The notes: generated by a model not told the origin, from the letters alone. A stretch of DNA of 64,000 nucleotides from Aliarcobacter butzleri (GCF_900187115.1 NZ_LT906455.1:248001-312000), one strand, 5' to 3'. Shown: positions 17,090 to 26,353, numbered from the stretch's first letter. Numbers and translations: made by a program.

Positions 17090-18079
17090 ATGTATAAAAA
17101 AAATCAAAACAATGATGAAAACTTTTGGATATCTTATGCCGATTTAATGGCAGGATTACTTTTTGTTTTTATTTTAGTAATTGGAGCTATTGTTATAAAA
17201 TATGTTTATGCTCAAAGTAGTTTAGAAAGTAGTGAAGAAGCAAAATCTCAACTTTTTTATGAATTGGCAAAAACAAAAAATCTATATGAATCAACAAAAG
17301 ATGAACTAGATAAAGCAAAAAATCAGATAAATTTAAAACTCAGTGAAATAGAAAAATTAAAAGCTTTATTATTAGAATATGAGCTTAATTCTAAAGATGA
17401 AAAAGATAAAAGTGAAAAACTAGCTTTAGAGCTTAGTGAAAAAACAAATTTGATTAGCCTAAAAGATGACGAACTAAAACTTCTTGCTGATAAACTTTTG
17501 GTGCTAACACAAGTTCATCAAAAAATGGTTGAAGAGTTTGATATAGCAAAACTAAAAATCAAAACTTTAACTGGTATAAAATTAAATGTTATATCAAAAC
17601 TTAGAGAAAAACTTGGGAAATCTATAAATATAGATGAAAAAAGTGGTGCAATTAAATTTTCTTCAAATATTTTATTTGACCAAAACTCTTATATATTAAA
17701 AGAAGAATCAAAAAAAGAGTTAAGTACAGTTTTAAAACAGTATTTAAATACTTTACTTGATGATAAAGAGATAAAAAAATATATAGAAAGTATTACTATT
17801 GAAGGTCATACAAATAGTGATGGAACATATTTGAGTAATTTACAATTGTCTCAACAAAGAGCACTTGCAGTTATGCAGTTTTTATATGAGTCAAATATTA
17901 TTGATAAAAAACTTTTAGGAACTTATGTAAATTCTAGTGGACGTTCATCTTCTGATTTGATTTTAAAAGATGGAGTTGAAGATAAAGATGCTTCAAGAAG
18001 AATAGAGATTAAATTTACTATAAAAAATGAAGAAGCTATGAAAGAGATTCAAAATTTTTTAGGTGAGAAAAAAGAGTGA
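17090..18079 (+). CDS. ZorB-like / OmpA-domain stator partner
   Basis: A 329-residue protein with the MotB/ZorB layout. A short cytoplasmic N-terminus leads into FWISYADLMAGLLFVFI: one membrane helix (about 19-40) preceded by D18, the place of the ion-carrying aspartate. Residues about 45-155 are a lysine/glutamate-rich coiled coil. The C-terminal OmpA-type peptidoglycan-binding domain (about 185-315) shows FDQNSYIL, EGHTNSDGTYLSN and LSQQRALAVMQFL, with ASRRIEIKF at the end. With the preceding ZorA-like gene it forms a predicted rotary or gating channel anchored to the cell wall. The known Zorya effectors do not follow. Confidence 0.8.
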   Translation: MYKKNQNNDENFWISYADLMAGLLFVFILVIGAIVIKYVYAQSSLESSEEAKSQLFYELAKTKNLYESTKDELDKAKNQINLKLSEIEKLKALLLEYELNSKDEKDKSEKLALELSEKTNLISLKDDELKLLADKLLVLTQVHQKMVEEFDIAKLKIKTLTGIKLNVISKLREKLGKSINIDEKSGAIKFSSNILFDQNSYILKEESKKELSTVLKQYLNTLLDDKEIKKYIESITIEGHTNSDGTYLSNLQLSQQRALAVMQFLYESNIIDKKLLGTYVNSSGRSSSDLILKDGVEDKDASRRIEIKFTIKNEEAMKEIQNFLGEKKE

Positions 18080-18198
18080 AAGAGTATCTTTATAAACCAA
18101 CAAATCTTGAAGAGTTATCAAAAGATATAAGTTCAAAGCTTGAAAAAAAGAAATTATCTTTTTTTCAAAAGCTTTTTAGATTTATTTTCCGTCGATAA
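18076..18198 (+). CDS. possible 40-residue third gene of the ZorAB-like operon
   Basis: An ORF begins at a GTG that overlaps the TGA of the ZorB-like gene (GTGA, 4 bases) and encodes 40 residues: KEYLYKPTNLEEL at the start, then a lysine-rich middle, ending KLFRFIFRR. The product would be a small, basic, amphipathic peptide. For: classic coupling overlap and protein-like composition. Against: a long terminator-like hairpin (18135-18175) covers its second half and its end overlaps the convergent dehydrogenase by 17 bases. It may be a genuine microprotein, the stub of a lost effector gene, or chance. No homology recognised. Confidence 0.35.
   Translation: MKEYLYKPTNLEELSKDISSKLEKKKLSFFQKLFRFIFRR
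18135..18175. terminator. long terminator-like hairpin after the ZorAB-like genes
   Basis: Bases 18140-18150 pair with 18158-18168 (11 bp, A-run against T-run) around a 7-nt loop; after a 2-base bulge, 18135-18139 pair with 18171-18175. A T-run follows on the plus strand. It probably ends the ZorAB-like transcript, and the dehydrogenase from the other side. Confidence 0.6.
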
Positions 18199-19114
18199 AA
18201 TCTTCTATATTTTTAGCAACCATATTTACAAGTCTTGTTCTAGCTTCTATACTTGCCCATCCAATATGTGGAGTTAATAAAAGTCTATTTTTATTTTTTA
18301 CTTTTAAAAGAGGATTTGATTCTTCTATTGGCTCTTTTGAAACAACATCAATTCCACAATAAATCTCTTTTTCATCAATAAGTTTTGCTAAATCATTTTC
18401 ATTTATAATTCCACCACGACCAAGATTTAGTAAAATTGCTCCATCTTTCATATTTTTCATATTTTCATAAGTTAAAAGATTTTTTGTATTTTCATTTAAA
18501 GGTGCATGAATAGAGATAATGTCACTAGTTTTAAGTAATTCTTCTAAACTTATACTTTTATATTCACTATTACTATTTTTTCCACTTGTTGAATAATATA
18601 CAACTTCGCAATCAAAAGCTTTAGCTTTTTTTGCAAAGTTTCTACCAATCTCTCCAAGTCCAATAATTCCAACTCTTTTTTTATCAAGTTCAAAAAATGG
18701 CTCATCAATATGAGTAAATAGTTCACTTTTTTGCCAATTTCCTTCATCTACATATTTTTTATAATAATTTAGTTTTTGTACAAAATATAAAATCATTGAA
18801 AATCCCACTTGTACAACGCTTGAAGTTGAATATCCAGCAACATTTTTAACTGCTATGTTTTTTTCTTTTGCATATTCTAAATCTACATTATTCATACCAG
18901 TTGCTGTTATACAAATAAGTTTAATATTTGAATTATCTATTTCATTTTTTCCAATAACTACTTTATTTGTAAGAACAATATCAGCATTTTTTACTCTTTG
19001 TGTTGTTTCATTTTCTTTTGTAGAATCATAAGATGTAACATTTCCAAATTTTGAAAAAATATTAACATCAATATCAAATCCTAAAGTTGCTCTATCTAAA
19101 ATAACTATTTGCAT
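18182..19114 (-). CDS. D-isomer-specific 2-hydroxyacid dehydrogenase
   Basis: A 310-residue NAD-dependent dehydrogenase. The Rossmann fingerprint GLGEIGRNFAKKA is followed by SIHAPLNENTKNL, LLNLGRGGIIN (substrate-binding arginine region) and the C-terminal TPHIGWAS with the catalytic histidine. It belongs to the group of glycerate/hydroxypyruvate, D-lactate and related dehydrogenases; the exact substrate is not decidable by eye. It starts 15 bases after the HTH regulator gene and shares its transcript. Its placement opposite the methylcitrate cluster hints at a link with short-chain acid metabolism, which is inference. Confidence 0.85.
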   Translation of the reverse strand: MQIVILDRATLGFDIDVNIFSKFGNVTSYDSTKENETTQRVKNADIVLTNKVVIGKNEIDNSNIKLICITATGMNNVDLEYAKEKNIAVKNVAGYSTSSVVQVGFSMILYFVQKLNYYKKYVDEGNWQKSELFTHIDEPFFELDKKRVGIIGLGEIGRNFAKKAKAFDCEVVYYSTSGKNSNSEYKSISLEELLKTSDIISIHAPLNENTKNLLTYENMKNMKDGAILLNLGRGGIINENDLAKLIDEKEIYCGIDVVSKEPIEESNPLLKVKNKNRLLLTPHIGWASIEARTRLVNMVAKNIEDFIDGK

Positions 19115-19129
19115 TTTTTATCCTTTATA

Positions 19130-20107
19130 TTAATTTCTTTTTTGTCCTGATTTTGGCAAACTAACCTCTTTTTGTAAATCAACACTTAGGTTATTATAAA
19201 ACAGTTCACCATAATTTGTCTCACGATTTATAGTTTCATAGGCTTGTTTTATATTATTGTTATATTTTAGAGCATCTTGAAGTATTTTTATAATTTTAAC
19301 TGATTCTAAAAAATTCACATGACTTGGTGCTTCAATAGGTGAACTATAATATTTATGCATTCTTTCAACTAAACTTTTATTCCTAATTTCTATAAAAACA
19401 GATTCAATAGGAGATTTAAAAAATAGAATCTTTTGTTTGACATTTATTGAAATATATGTTGTTTCCATTCCATAAATTTTTCTTGAAAATGAATCAAATA
19501 AAAAGAGTTTTTTATTGTAATTATTATTAAACAGTTCATAAATTAATTCTAAGATTTTTATCTTTTCTTCTCTTGTAAAAAAGTTTCCAATACTTGCAAA
19601 ACAGAAACTTAAGATTGATTTTATCGAATACCACTCAGTTGTATCATAATCATATCTTAACATTTGATCTATTCTTTCTTGTTTTAATTCTTCTATATCT
19701 GCACTTGTACCATTTTTGTACACTTTTTGTACGGCACTATCCCTATACATTGGTCCAGGAAATTGTGCTTGGATTACAAATCTTCTATTTTTTTCATGTT
19801 CAATTATATATTTTAATCTTCCTTTATAGTCTTCATCAATAATTCTTACTTCTTTTTGTGGAATTTGAGTGATAGATTTTAAGAACTCTTCACCATAACA
19901 GCCATCTTCCCAGATATAATCAGGATATCTGAAAATCTGACAAATTTTGTCCTTTACTTCTTTATTTGGTTCTATGTCTGTTACGCTATCAATCCACGAT
20001 GTAACAGTTCTTCTGTCTTTATTTATCATTGAAGCAAATTTAGAAATACTTAAATTTGACCTTTTAAATATTTCCAAAAACTTTTCTATAGAATTTTTAT
20101 AGTTCAT
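19130..20107 (-). CDS. HTH regulator, candidate control protein of the prp cluster
   Basis: A 325-residue protein. Residues about 10-60 form a helix-turn-helix (LSISKFASMINKDRRTVTSWI). The remaining 260 residues match no domain I recognise; they include VIQAQFPGPMYRDSAVQ and a helical middle. It is transcribed away from prpB, 177 bases apart, the classic position for a dedicated regulator. It is not a sigma-54 activator like enterobacterial PrpR: no AAA domain is seen. The C-terminal part may sense an effector or bind a kinase-like ligand; this is not supported by any motif. ATG at 20107 with AAGGTTTT upstream. Confidence 0.65.
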   Translation of the reverse strand: MNYKNSIEKFLEIFKRSNLSISKFASMINKDRRTVTSWIDSVTDIEPNKEVKDKICQIFRYPDYIWEDGCYGEEFLKSITQIPQKEVRIIDEDYKGRLKYIIEHEKNRRFVIQAQFPGPMYRDSAVQKVYKNGTSADIEELKQERIDQMLRYDYDTTEWYSIKSILSFCFASIGNFFTREEKIKILELIYELFNNNYNKKLFLFDSFSRKIYGMETTYISINVKQKILFFKSPIESVFIEIRNKSLVERMHKYYSSPIEAPSHVNFLESVKIIKILQDALKYNNNIKQAYETINRETNYGELFYNNLSVDLQKEVSLPKSGQKRN

Positions 20108-20284
20108 TAATAAAACCTTAAAATTAAATTTTAGTTATTGTACCATTTTTATTCATAAAACATAATTTTTGTACATTTTATAAGATATAAGAAATAAGTT
20201 GTAAATTTACTAATAAAATAGTGCAATACTACTAAATACAAATCATGTATAATCATATTCAACTTAATTTTAAAGGATGTGTGT
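20108..20284. promoter_or_regulatory. divergent control region of HTH regulator and prpB
   Basis: Contains two direct repeats of TTGTAC-x-ATTTT (20138-20149 and 20169-20179), 31 bases apart, close to three helical turns and both near the regulator gene. An extended -10 for prpB, TGTATAAT, ends at 20253. A good ribosome binding site AAAGGA precedes the ATG at 20285. The repeats are candidate operators; binding is inference. Confidence 0.5.
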
Positions 20285-21172
20285 ATGACAAGCGCAGGAA
20301 AAAGATTTAGAGAAGCTTTAAAACAAGAATCTCCATTACAAATTGTAGGAACAATCAATGCTTATCAAGCATTACAAGCTACAAAAGTAGGGCATAAAGC
20401 TATCTACTTATCAGGTGGAGGAATTGCAAATGCTTCTTACGGTTTACCAGACTTAGGTATGACAATGTTAGAAGATGTATGTATTGATATTAGAAGAATT
20501 ACTTCTATTTGTGATACTCCATTAATCGTTGATGCTGATACAGGTTGGGGACATGCATTTAATATCGCTAGAACTGTAAAAGAGTTCATTAGATATGGTG
20601 CTGCTGGACTTCATATTGAAGATCAAGTTGCTGCAAAAAGATGTGGACACAGACCAAATAAAGAGTTGGTTTCAACAGAAGAAATGTGTGATAGAATCAG
20701 AGCAGCAGTAGATGCTAAAAAAGAGTTAGACCCAGATTTCTACATTATTGCTAGAACTGATGCACATGCAAGTGAAGGTCAACAAGCTGCTATTGATAGA
20801 GCAAAAGCTTATGTTGCTGCTGGTGCTGATGCTATTTTTGCTGAAGCAATTCACACTTTAAAAGAATATAAAGAATTTACTGATGCAGTAAAAATTCCTG
20901 TATTAGCAAATATTACAGAATTTGGTGCAACACCAATGTTTACAACTGAAGAATTAGCATCAGTTGGAATTGATATGGTACTTTACCCATTATCAGCATT
21001 TAGAGCGATGAATAAAGCTGCATTAAATGTTTACCAAGAATTAAAAGATAAAGGTACACAAGAAGCAGTTATTGACACAATGCAAACAAGAATGGAATTA
21101 TATGATATGTTAAATTATCATTCATATGAACAAAAAATGGACGAACTATTTTCAAAAGGAAAAGCAAAATAA
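20285..21172 (+). CDS. prpB: 2-methylisocitrate lyase
   Basis: A 295-residue lyase of the ICL/PEP mutase family that splits 2-methylisocitrate to pyruvate and succinate, the last step of propionate breakdown by the methylcitrate cycle. Motifs: [29 protein letters not shown] with the Mg-binding aspartates, and [13 protein letters not shown], where the PrpB catalytic cysteine loop (K-R-C-G-H) is found. I set the start at the ATG 20285, with AGGA seven bases upstream, rather than the GTG two codons earlier. First gene of the prp cluster. Confidence 0.95.
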   Translation: MTSAGKRFREALKQESPLQIVGTINAYQALQATKVGHKAIYLSGGGIANASYGLPDLGMTMLEDVCIDIRRITSICDTPLIVDADTGWGHAFNIARTVKEFIRYGAAGLHIEDQVAAKRCGHRPNKELVSTEEMCDRIRAAVDAKKELDPDFYIIARTDAHASEGQQAAIDRAKAYVAAGADAIFAEAIHTLKEYKEFTDAVKIPVLANITEFGATPMFTTEELASVGIDMVLYPLSAFRAMNKAALNVYQELKDKGTQEAVIDTMQTRMELYDMLNYHSYEQKMDELFSKGKAK

Positions 21173-21182
21173 TTTTGCTTTT
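21160..21182 (+). terminator. terminator-like stem-loop between prpB and prpC
   Basis: A 10-bp stem (21160-21169 with 21173-21182) and a 3-nt loop that spans the prpB stop codon, followed by only one more T. It can weaken read-through or protect the prpB message. Confidence 0.55.
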
Positions 21183-21228
21183 TGACCAATAGAAAATTTA
21201 AATTAATAAGCTTAACTAAGGAGAGAAT

Positions 21229-22374
21229 ATGAGTACTGAAACAACATTTAAACCAAAAAAATCTGTAGCACTTTCAGGTACAGCAGCAGGAAATACAGCT
21301 ATTTGTACTGTTGGAAAAAGTGGAAATGATTTACATTATAGAGGATACGATATTTTAGAATTTGCTGATAAAGCTGAATTTGAAGAAATTGCATACTTAA
21401 TTGTACATGAAAAATTACCAAATAAAGAAGAATTAGCAGCTTATAAAGCTAAACTTAAATCTTACAGAGATATTCCTCAAGGTGTTAAAGTAGCTCTTGA
21501 GCAATTACCAAAAACTTGTCATCCAATGGATGTTATGAGAACAGGTTGTTCAGTACTTGGTGCTTTAAACCAAGAAAAAGAAGAACATCCAAAAAATGAA
21601 GCTCAAGATATTATTGATAGATTAATGGGATCATTTTCTTCTATTTTATTATATTGGTATCACTTTGCATATAATGGAAAAAGAATTGATGTTGTAACTG
21701 ACGATGATACTGTTGGTGGACATTTCTTACATTTATTACATGGTGAAAAACCAAGAGAATCTTGGGTAAAAGCAATGCACGTATCTTTAATTCTTTATGC
21801 TGAGCATGAATTTAATGCTTCAACTTTCACTTCAAGAGTAATTGCTGGAACAAATTCAGATATGTATTCTTGTATTACAGGTTCAATTGGAGCATTAAGA
21901 GGTCCAAAACATGGTGGAGCAAATGAAGTTGCATTTAGAATTCAAGAAAGATATAAATCAGCTGATGAAGCAGAAGCAGATATCAGAGCAAGAATGGCAA
22001 GAAAAGAGATTATTATAGGATTTGGACACCCAGTTTATAGTATCTGTGATCCAAGAAACGTAGTAATTAAAAAAGTTGCTAAAGATTTATCTGATGAAAA
22101 TAAAAATACGTTAATGTATGATGTTGCTGAAAGAATTGAAACAGTTATGTGGAATGAAAAGAAAATGTTCCCAAATCTTGACTGGTTCTCTGCTGTTTCT
22201 TATAACCAAATGGGAATTCCAACAGATATGTTTACTCCAATATTTATTATCGCAAGAGTTACAGGATGGGGAGCTCACGTTATTGAGCAAAGAGAAGATG
22301 GAAAAATCATTAGACCATCAGCTACTTATACAGGACCTGAAGGTTTAAAATTTGTTCCTTTAGAGCAAAGATAA
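21229..22374 (+). CDS. prpC: 2-methylcitrate synthase
   Basis: A 381-residue citrate synthase-family enzyme that condenses propionyl-CoA with oxaloacetate. It shows [12 protein letters not shown], the catalytic histidine region [26 protein letters not shown] and the arginine motif near SATYTGPE. The length and the spelling KHGGANE are as in PrpC, and the context (prpB, acnD, prpF) decides it against a housekeeping citrate synthase; that enzyme is encoded separately at 58875-60161. A strong AAGGAGAG ribosome binding site precedes the ATG. Confidence 0.95.
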   Translation: MSTETTFKPKKSVALSGTAAGNTAICTVGKSGNDLHYRGYDILEFADKAEFEEIAYLIVHEKLPNKEELAAYKAKLKSYRDIPQGVKVALEQLPKTCHPMDVMRTGCSVLGALNQEKEEHPKNEAQDIIDRLMGSFSSILLYWYHFAYNGKRIDVVTDDDTVGGHFLHLLHGEKPRESWVKAMHVSLILYAEHEFNASTFTSRVIAGTNSDMYSCITGSIGALRGPKHGGANEVAFRIQERYKSADEAEADIRARMARKEIIIGFGHPVYSICDPRNVVIKKVAKDLSDENKNTLMYDVAERIETVMWNEKKMFPNLDWFSAVSYNQMGIPTDMFTPIFIIARVTGWGAHVIEQREDGKIIRPSATYTGPEGLKFVPLEQR

Positions 22375-22401
22375 AACCTAAAATACTTTAAAATATTCTA
22401 G

Positions 22402-22448
22402 TGCCACTTTGGCAAACAATATCAAGGATGAGATTTACTCATCCTTTT
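22402..22448 (+). terminator. two stem-loops between prpC and acnD
   Basis: A small hairpin (TGCCA 22402-22406 with TGGCA 22410-22414) precedes a terminator-like one: 22424-22432 pairs with 22438-22446 (9 bp, 5-nt loop), ending in TTTT. The acnD ATG follows at 22476. Confidence 0.6.
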
Positions 22449-22475
22449 AAATACAAAACTAAATGGATATAAAAA

Positions 22476-25067
22476 ATGACAAATGAAAAATATCTTAAAC
22501 AATTAGATGGTTTAGATGTTAAATACTATGATGTAAAAAGTGCTGTTGAAGATATAAAAGCAGGTTCTTTTGCAAAACTAAATTATACTTCAAGAGTTTT
22601 AGCTGAAAACTTATTAAGAAAATGCCCAAGTGCAGATTTAAAAGATTCATTAATTCAGTTAATTGAAAAAAGAACAGATAAAGATTTCCCTTGGTATCCA
22701 AGTAGAGTTATCTGTCACGATATTTTAGGACTTACTGCTTTTGTTGATTTAGCAGGTCTTAGAGAAGCTGTAGCTAAAGAAGGCGGAGATCCACAAAAAG
22801 TTAATCCAGTTGTTCCTACACAATTAATCGTTGATCACTCTTTAGCAGTTGAATGTGGTGGATATGATCCAGATGCTTTCCAAAAAAATAGAGATATTGA
22901 AGATAGAAGAAATGCAGATAGATTCCATTTTATTAATTGGGCAAAAGAAGCATTTAATAATGTTGATGTTATTCCTCCAGGTAATGGGATTATGCACCAA
23001 ATCAACTTAGAAAAAATGTCTCCAGTTGTTCATAATATTGATGGTATTGCATCTCCTGATACATTAGTTGGAACAGATTCACACACTCCTCACGTAGATG
23101 CACTTGGTGTTATTGCTGTTGGTGTTGGTGGATTAGAAGCTGAAAACGTTATGTTAGGAAATCCTTCATATATGAGAGTTCCTGAAATTATCGGTGTTGA
23201 AATAACTGGTACTAGAGCAGCTGGAATTACAGCTACTGATATCGCTTTATCTTTAACATCATTTTTAAGAGAAAACAACGTAATTTCTGCATATTTAGAA
23301 TTCTACGGAAGTGGAATTAAATATTTAGATTTAGGAGATAGAGCAACTATTTCTAATATGACACCAGAGTATGGTGCAAGTGCAGCAATGTTTGCTATTG
23401 ATAATAGAACTATTGATTATTTAAAAATCACAGGACGTGAAGCAAAACAAGTTGAATTAGTTGAAAAATATGCAAAAGCAAATGGTCTTTGGGCAGATTC
23501 TTTAAATGAAGCAACTTATGCAAGAACTTTAAAATTTGATTTATCAACTGTAACAAGAAGTTTAGCAGGTCCTTCAAAACCACATAAATTAGTTCCAACT
23601 TCAACTTTAGAAGCTGAAGGTATTACTAAAAAAATTGAAATTACAAATGATGTAATTCCTGATGGTGCAGTTTTAATTGCGGCTATTACTTCATGTACAA
23701 ATACTTCTAATCCAAGAAACGTTGTTGCAGCTGGATTATTAGCTAAAAAAGCAAATGAATTAGGTTTAACAAGAAAAAGATGGGTTAAATCTTCATTAGC
23801 ACCAGGTTCAAAAGTTGCTGAATTATATTTAAAAGAGTCTGGATTACTTCCTGAACTTGAAAAATTAGGATTCGGAATTGTTGGATTTGCTTGTACAACT
23901 TGTAATGGAATGAGTGGAGCATTAGATCCAAAACTTCAAAAAGAAGCAGCTGATAGTGGAGTTTACACAACAGCAGTTTTATCTGGAAACAGAAACTTTG
24001 ATGGAAGAATTCACCCATTTATTAAAGAAGCATTTTTAGCTTCACCACCACTTGTTATTGCTTATGCAATTGCAGGAAGTATTAGATTTAATATTGAAAC
24101 AGATGTTTTAGGTAAAGACAAAAATGGAAATGATATTAAATTAAAAGATATTTGGCCAAGTGATGAAGAGATTGATGCAGTTGTAAATAGTGCAGTTAAA
24201 CCTGAAATGTTTGGAAAAATTTATGATCCAATGTTTGCTAGAAATGGTTTAGGTGCAAAAAAAGCTGAACCATTCTATAAATGGAATACTAAATCTACAT
24301 ATATTAATAAACCTCCTTATTGGGAAGATGAATATATGCAAATGCCAGCATTAAAAAATATGAGACCATTAGGTGTGTTCCCTGATAATATTACAACAGA
24401 CCACTTATCTCCATCAAATGCAATTTTACCTACTAGTGCTTCTGGTGAATATTGTATAAAAATGGGATTACCAATTGAAGATTTAAACTCTTATGCAACG
24501 CATAGAGGGGATCACCATACTGCATCAAGAGCAACTTTGGCAAATCCAAAACTGTTCAATGAAATGGTAAAAGATGAAAATGGTAATGTAAAACAAGGAA
24601 GTTTAACAAAAATTATGCCTGAAGGTAAAGAATCTAGAATGTGGGAAGCAATAGAAACTTACACACAAAGAAAACAACCTTTAATTATTATTGCTGGAAC
24701 AAACTATGGACAAGGAAGTTCAAGAGACTGGGCAGCAAAAGGTGTAAGACTTGCTGGTGTTGAAGTTTTAATTGCTGAAAGTATCGAAAGAATTCATAGA
24801 ACTAACTTAGTTGGAATGGGAGTTTTACCATTACAATTTAAAGAAGGTGAAACAAGACATACTTATGCTATTGATGGAACTGAAGTATTTGAAATCGTTG
24901 GAGATATTACTCCAAGATGTGATTTAACAGTTGTTATGACAAGAGCAAATGGAGAAGTTGTTAAATTCTCTGTATTATGTAGATTAGATACTTCTGCTGA
25001 AGTTGAAGTTTACAAAAATGGTGGAATTTTACAAAAATTCGCTAAAGATGTTATTGCATCAAAATAA
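22476..25067 (+). CDS. acnD: Fe/S-dependent 2-methylcitrate dehydratase
   Basis: An 863-residue aconitase-family protein. The three iron-sulfur ligands are C407 (SCTNTSNPRN) and C473/C476 (ACTTCNGMSG). Domain 4 carries the GTNYGQGSSRDWAAKG motif. It belongs to the AcnD branch, which dehydrates 2-methylcitrate to 2-methyl-cis-aconitate and needs PrpF to give the isomer usable for hydration. The downstream prpF gene supports this over a housekeeping aconitase. Length is typical for AcnD. It is flanked on both sides by terminator-like hairpins. Confidence 0.93.
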   Translation: MTNEKYLKQLDGLDVKYYDVKSAVEDIKAGSFAKLNYTSRVLAENLLRKCPSADLKDSLIQLIEKRTDKDFPWYPSRVICHDILGLTAFVDLAGLREAVAKEGGDPQKVNPVVPTQLIVDHSLAVECGGYDPDAFQKNRDIEDRRNADRFHFINWAKEAFNNVDVIPPGNGIMHQINLEKMSPVVHNIDGIASPDTLVGTDSHTPHVDALGVIAVGVGGLEAENVMLGNPSYMRVPEIIGVEITGTRAAGITATDIALSLTSFLRENNVISAYLEFYGSGIKYLDLGDRATISNMTPEYGASAAMFAIDNRTIDYLKITGREAKQVELVEKYAKANGLWADSLNEATYARTLKFDLSTVTRSLAGPSKPHKLVPTSTLEAEGITKKIEITNDVIPDGAVLIAAITSCTNTSNPRNVVAAGLLAKKANELGLTRKRWVKSSLAPGSKVAELYLKESGLLPELEKLGFGIVGFACTTCNGMSGALDPKLQKEAADSGVYTTAVLSGNRNFDGRIHPFIKEAFLASPPLVIAYAIAGSIRFNIETDVLGKDKNGNDIKLKDIWPSDEEIDAVVNSAVKPEMFGKIYDPMFARNGLGAKKAEPFYKWNTKSTYINKPPYWEDEYMQMPALKNMRPLGVFPDNITTDHLSPSNAILPTSASGEYCIKMGLPIEDLNSYATHRGDHHTASRATLANPKLFNEMVKDENGNVKQGSLTKIMPEGKESRMWEAIETYTQRKQPLIIIAGTNYGQGSSRDWAAKGVRLAGVEVLIAESIERIHRTNLVGMGVLPLQFKEGETRHTYAIDGTEVFEIVGDITPRCDLTVVMTRANGEVVKFSVLCRLDTSAEVEVYKNGGILQKFAKDVIASK

Positions 25068-25068
25068 T

Positions 25069-25104
25069 TTTTAAGAGAGTATAAAAGCTCTCTTAAAATT
25101 TTTT
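25069..25104 (+). terminator. strong intrinsic terminator between acnD and prpF
   Basis: An 11-bp stem (25069-25079 with 25088-25098), an 8-nt loop, then six T. This is the best terminator in the cluster, so prpF may be expressed at lower level or from an internal promoter in the next 50 bases. Confidence 0.75.
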
Positions 25105-25156
25105 AAAAAGATAGAAAAATCTTTTTGAAAAGTTTTAAAATATTAGGAGTAAGAAT

Positions 25157-26332
25157 ATGAGTTATGAGCCACAAATGAGAGTTAAAGCAACATATATGAG
25201 AGGTGGAACTTCAAAAGGAACATTTTTTAATATAGCAGATCTTCCAAAAGAAGCACAAGAAGACAAAGTAAAAAGAGATAAACTTCTTCAAAGAATAGTT
25301 GGAAGTCCAGATATTTATAAACAACAAATGGATGGTATGGGAGGAGCAACTTCTTCTACTTCTAAAGCAATACTTGTAGGAAAATCAACTGTACCAAACC
25401 ATGATGTTGATTACTATTTTGGTCAAGTTGCAATAGATAAAGATTTTATGGATTGGAGTGGAAATTGTGGAAATTTAAGTTCAGCTGTTGGACCTTTTGC
25501 TATTCATGAAGGTTTAGTTGATAATGTACCACAAAATGGTGTTTGTTGTGTAAGAATTTGGCAAGCAAATATTAAAAAAACAATTCTTTGTTATGTAACA
25601 ATGGTTGATGGACAAGTAAAAGAGATGGGTGATTACTATATTGATGGTGTTGCTTTCCCTGCTGAAGAGATTTTATTAGAGTTTGCAGAACCTGTTGATC
25701 CAAGTGAAGAATTATTTCCTACTGGAAATTTAGTAGATGATTTAGAAGTTCCTGGAATTGGAACATTTAAAGCAACTATGATAACAGCAGGAATTCCTAC
25801 AATATTTTTAAATGCTGCTGATATAGGATATAAAGGAACAGAACTTCAAGCTGATATTAATAGTGACGCTGAAGCTCTTGCAAGATTTGAAAAAATAAGA
25901 AGTTACGGTGCTTTAAAAATGGGTCTTATAAGTGATTTAAAAGAAGCAGAGACTAGACAACATACTCCAAAAATTGCATTTGTTGCTCCAAAAAGTGATT
26001 TTACAACTTCAAGTGGAAAAGAAGTAAAAGCTGATGAAATAGATTTACATGTAAGAGCTTTATCTATGCAAAAACTTCACCATGCTATGATGGGAACAGC
26101 TTCTGTTGCAATTGGTGTTGCAGCTTGTATTGAAGGAACTTTAGTAAATTTAGCTGCTGGTGGTGGAGAAAAAACTGCCGTTGAGTTTGGGCACCCATCA
26201 GGAACACTAAAAGTTGGAGCAGTTATCAAAAAAGAAAATGGAAAATATATAGTTGATAAAGCTACAATGAGCCGAAGTGCAAGAATCATTATGAAAGGTG
26301 AAGTTTACGCACCTGCTGATATTATGAAATAA
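25157..26332 (+). CDS. prpF: AcnD-accessory protein, aconitate isomerase family
   Basis: A 391-residue protein of the PrpF family (diaminopimelate epimerase-like fold). It isomerises trans-2-methylaconitate formed by AcnD so that the methylcitrate cycle can continue. Typical parts: KATYMRGGTSKGTFF, MDGMGGATSSTSK, FMDWSGNCGNLSSAVGPFAI and the C-terminal VEFGHPSGTL. Good AGGAG ribosome binding site eight bases before the ATG. With AcnD it replaces PrpD in this pathway; no prpD is seen in the window. Confidence 0.94.
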   Translation: MSYEPQMRVKATYMRGGTSKGTFFNIADLPKEAQEDKVKRDKLLQRIVGSPDIYKQQMDGMGGATSSTSKAILVGKSTVPNHDVDYYFGQVAIDKDFMDWSGNCGNLSSAVGPFAIHEGLVDNVPQNGVCCVRIWQANIKKTILCYVTMVDGQVKEMGDYYIDGVAFPAEEILLEFAEPVDPSEELFPTGNLVDDLEVPGIGTFKATMITAGIPTIFLNAADIGYKGTELQADINSDAEALARFEKIRSYGALKMGLISDLKEAETRQHTPKIAFVAPKSDFTTSSGKEVKADEIDLHVRALSMQKLHHAMMGTASVAIGVAACIEGTLVNLAAGGGEKTAVEFGHPSGTLKVGAVIKKENGKYIVDKATMSRSARIIMKGEVYAPADIMK

Positions 26333-26353
26333 ATATCAATAGTTTAGAAATAC

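Noticed and set aside
15884-18079. Calling the pair a complete Zorya defence system
   Set aside because: Neither ZorC/ZorD helicase-type genes nor ZorE or ZorF/G are present; the following gene is a convergent dehydrogenase. Only the channel pair can be supported.
19740-20180. TTGTAC-containing stretches as an insertion-sequence or phage attachment site
   Set aside because: No inverted terminal repeats, target duplication or integrase; short AT-rich repeats near a promoter are better explained as operators.
20279-20284. GTG start of prpB two codons upstream
   Set aside because: It overlaps the best ribosome binding site spacing; the ATG at 20285 has AGGA at a proper distance and gives the usual PrpB N-terminus.
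21229-22374. Housekeeping citrate synthase
   Set aside because: Context with prpB, acnD and prpF and the presence of a separate gltA at 58875-60161 favour 2-methylcitrate synthase.
26077-26289. Minus-strand ORF inside prpF
   Set aside because: It is an antisense shadow of a clearly coding gene, without ribosome binding site or recognisable motifs; the same holds for the other short frames lying over real genes.
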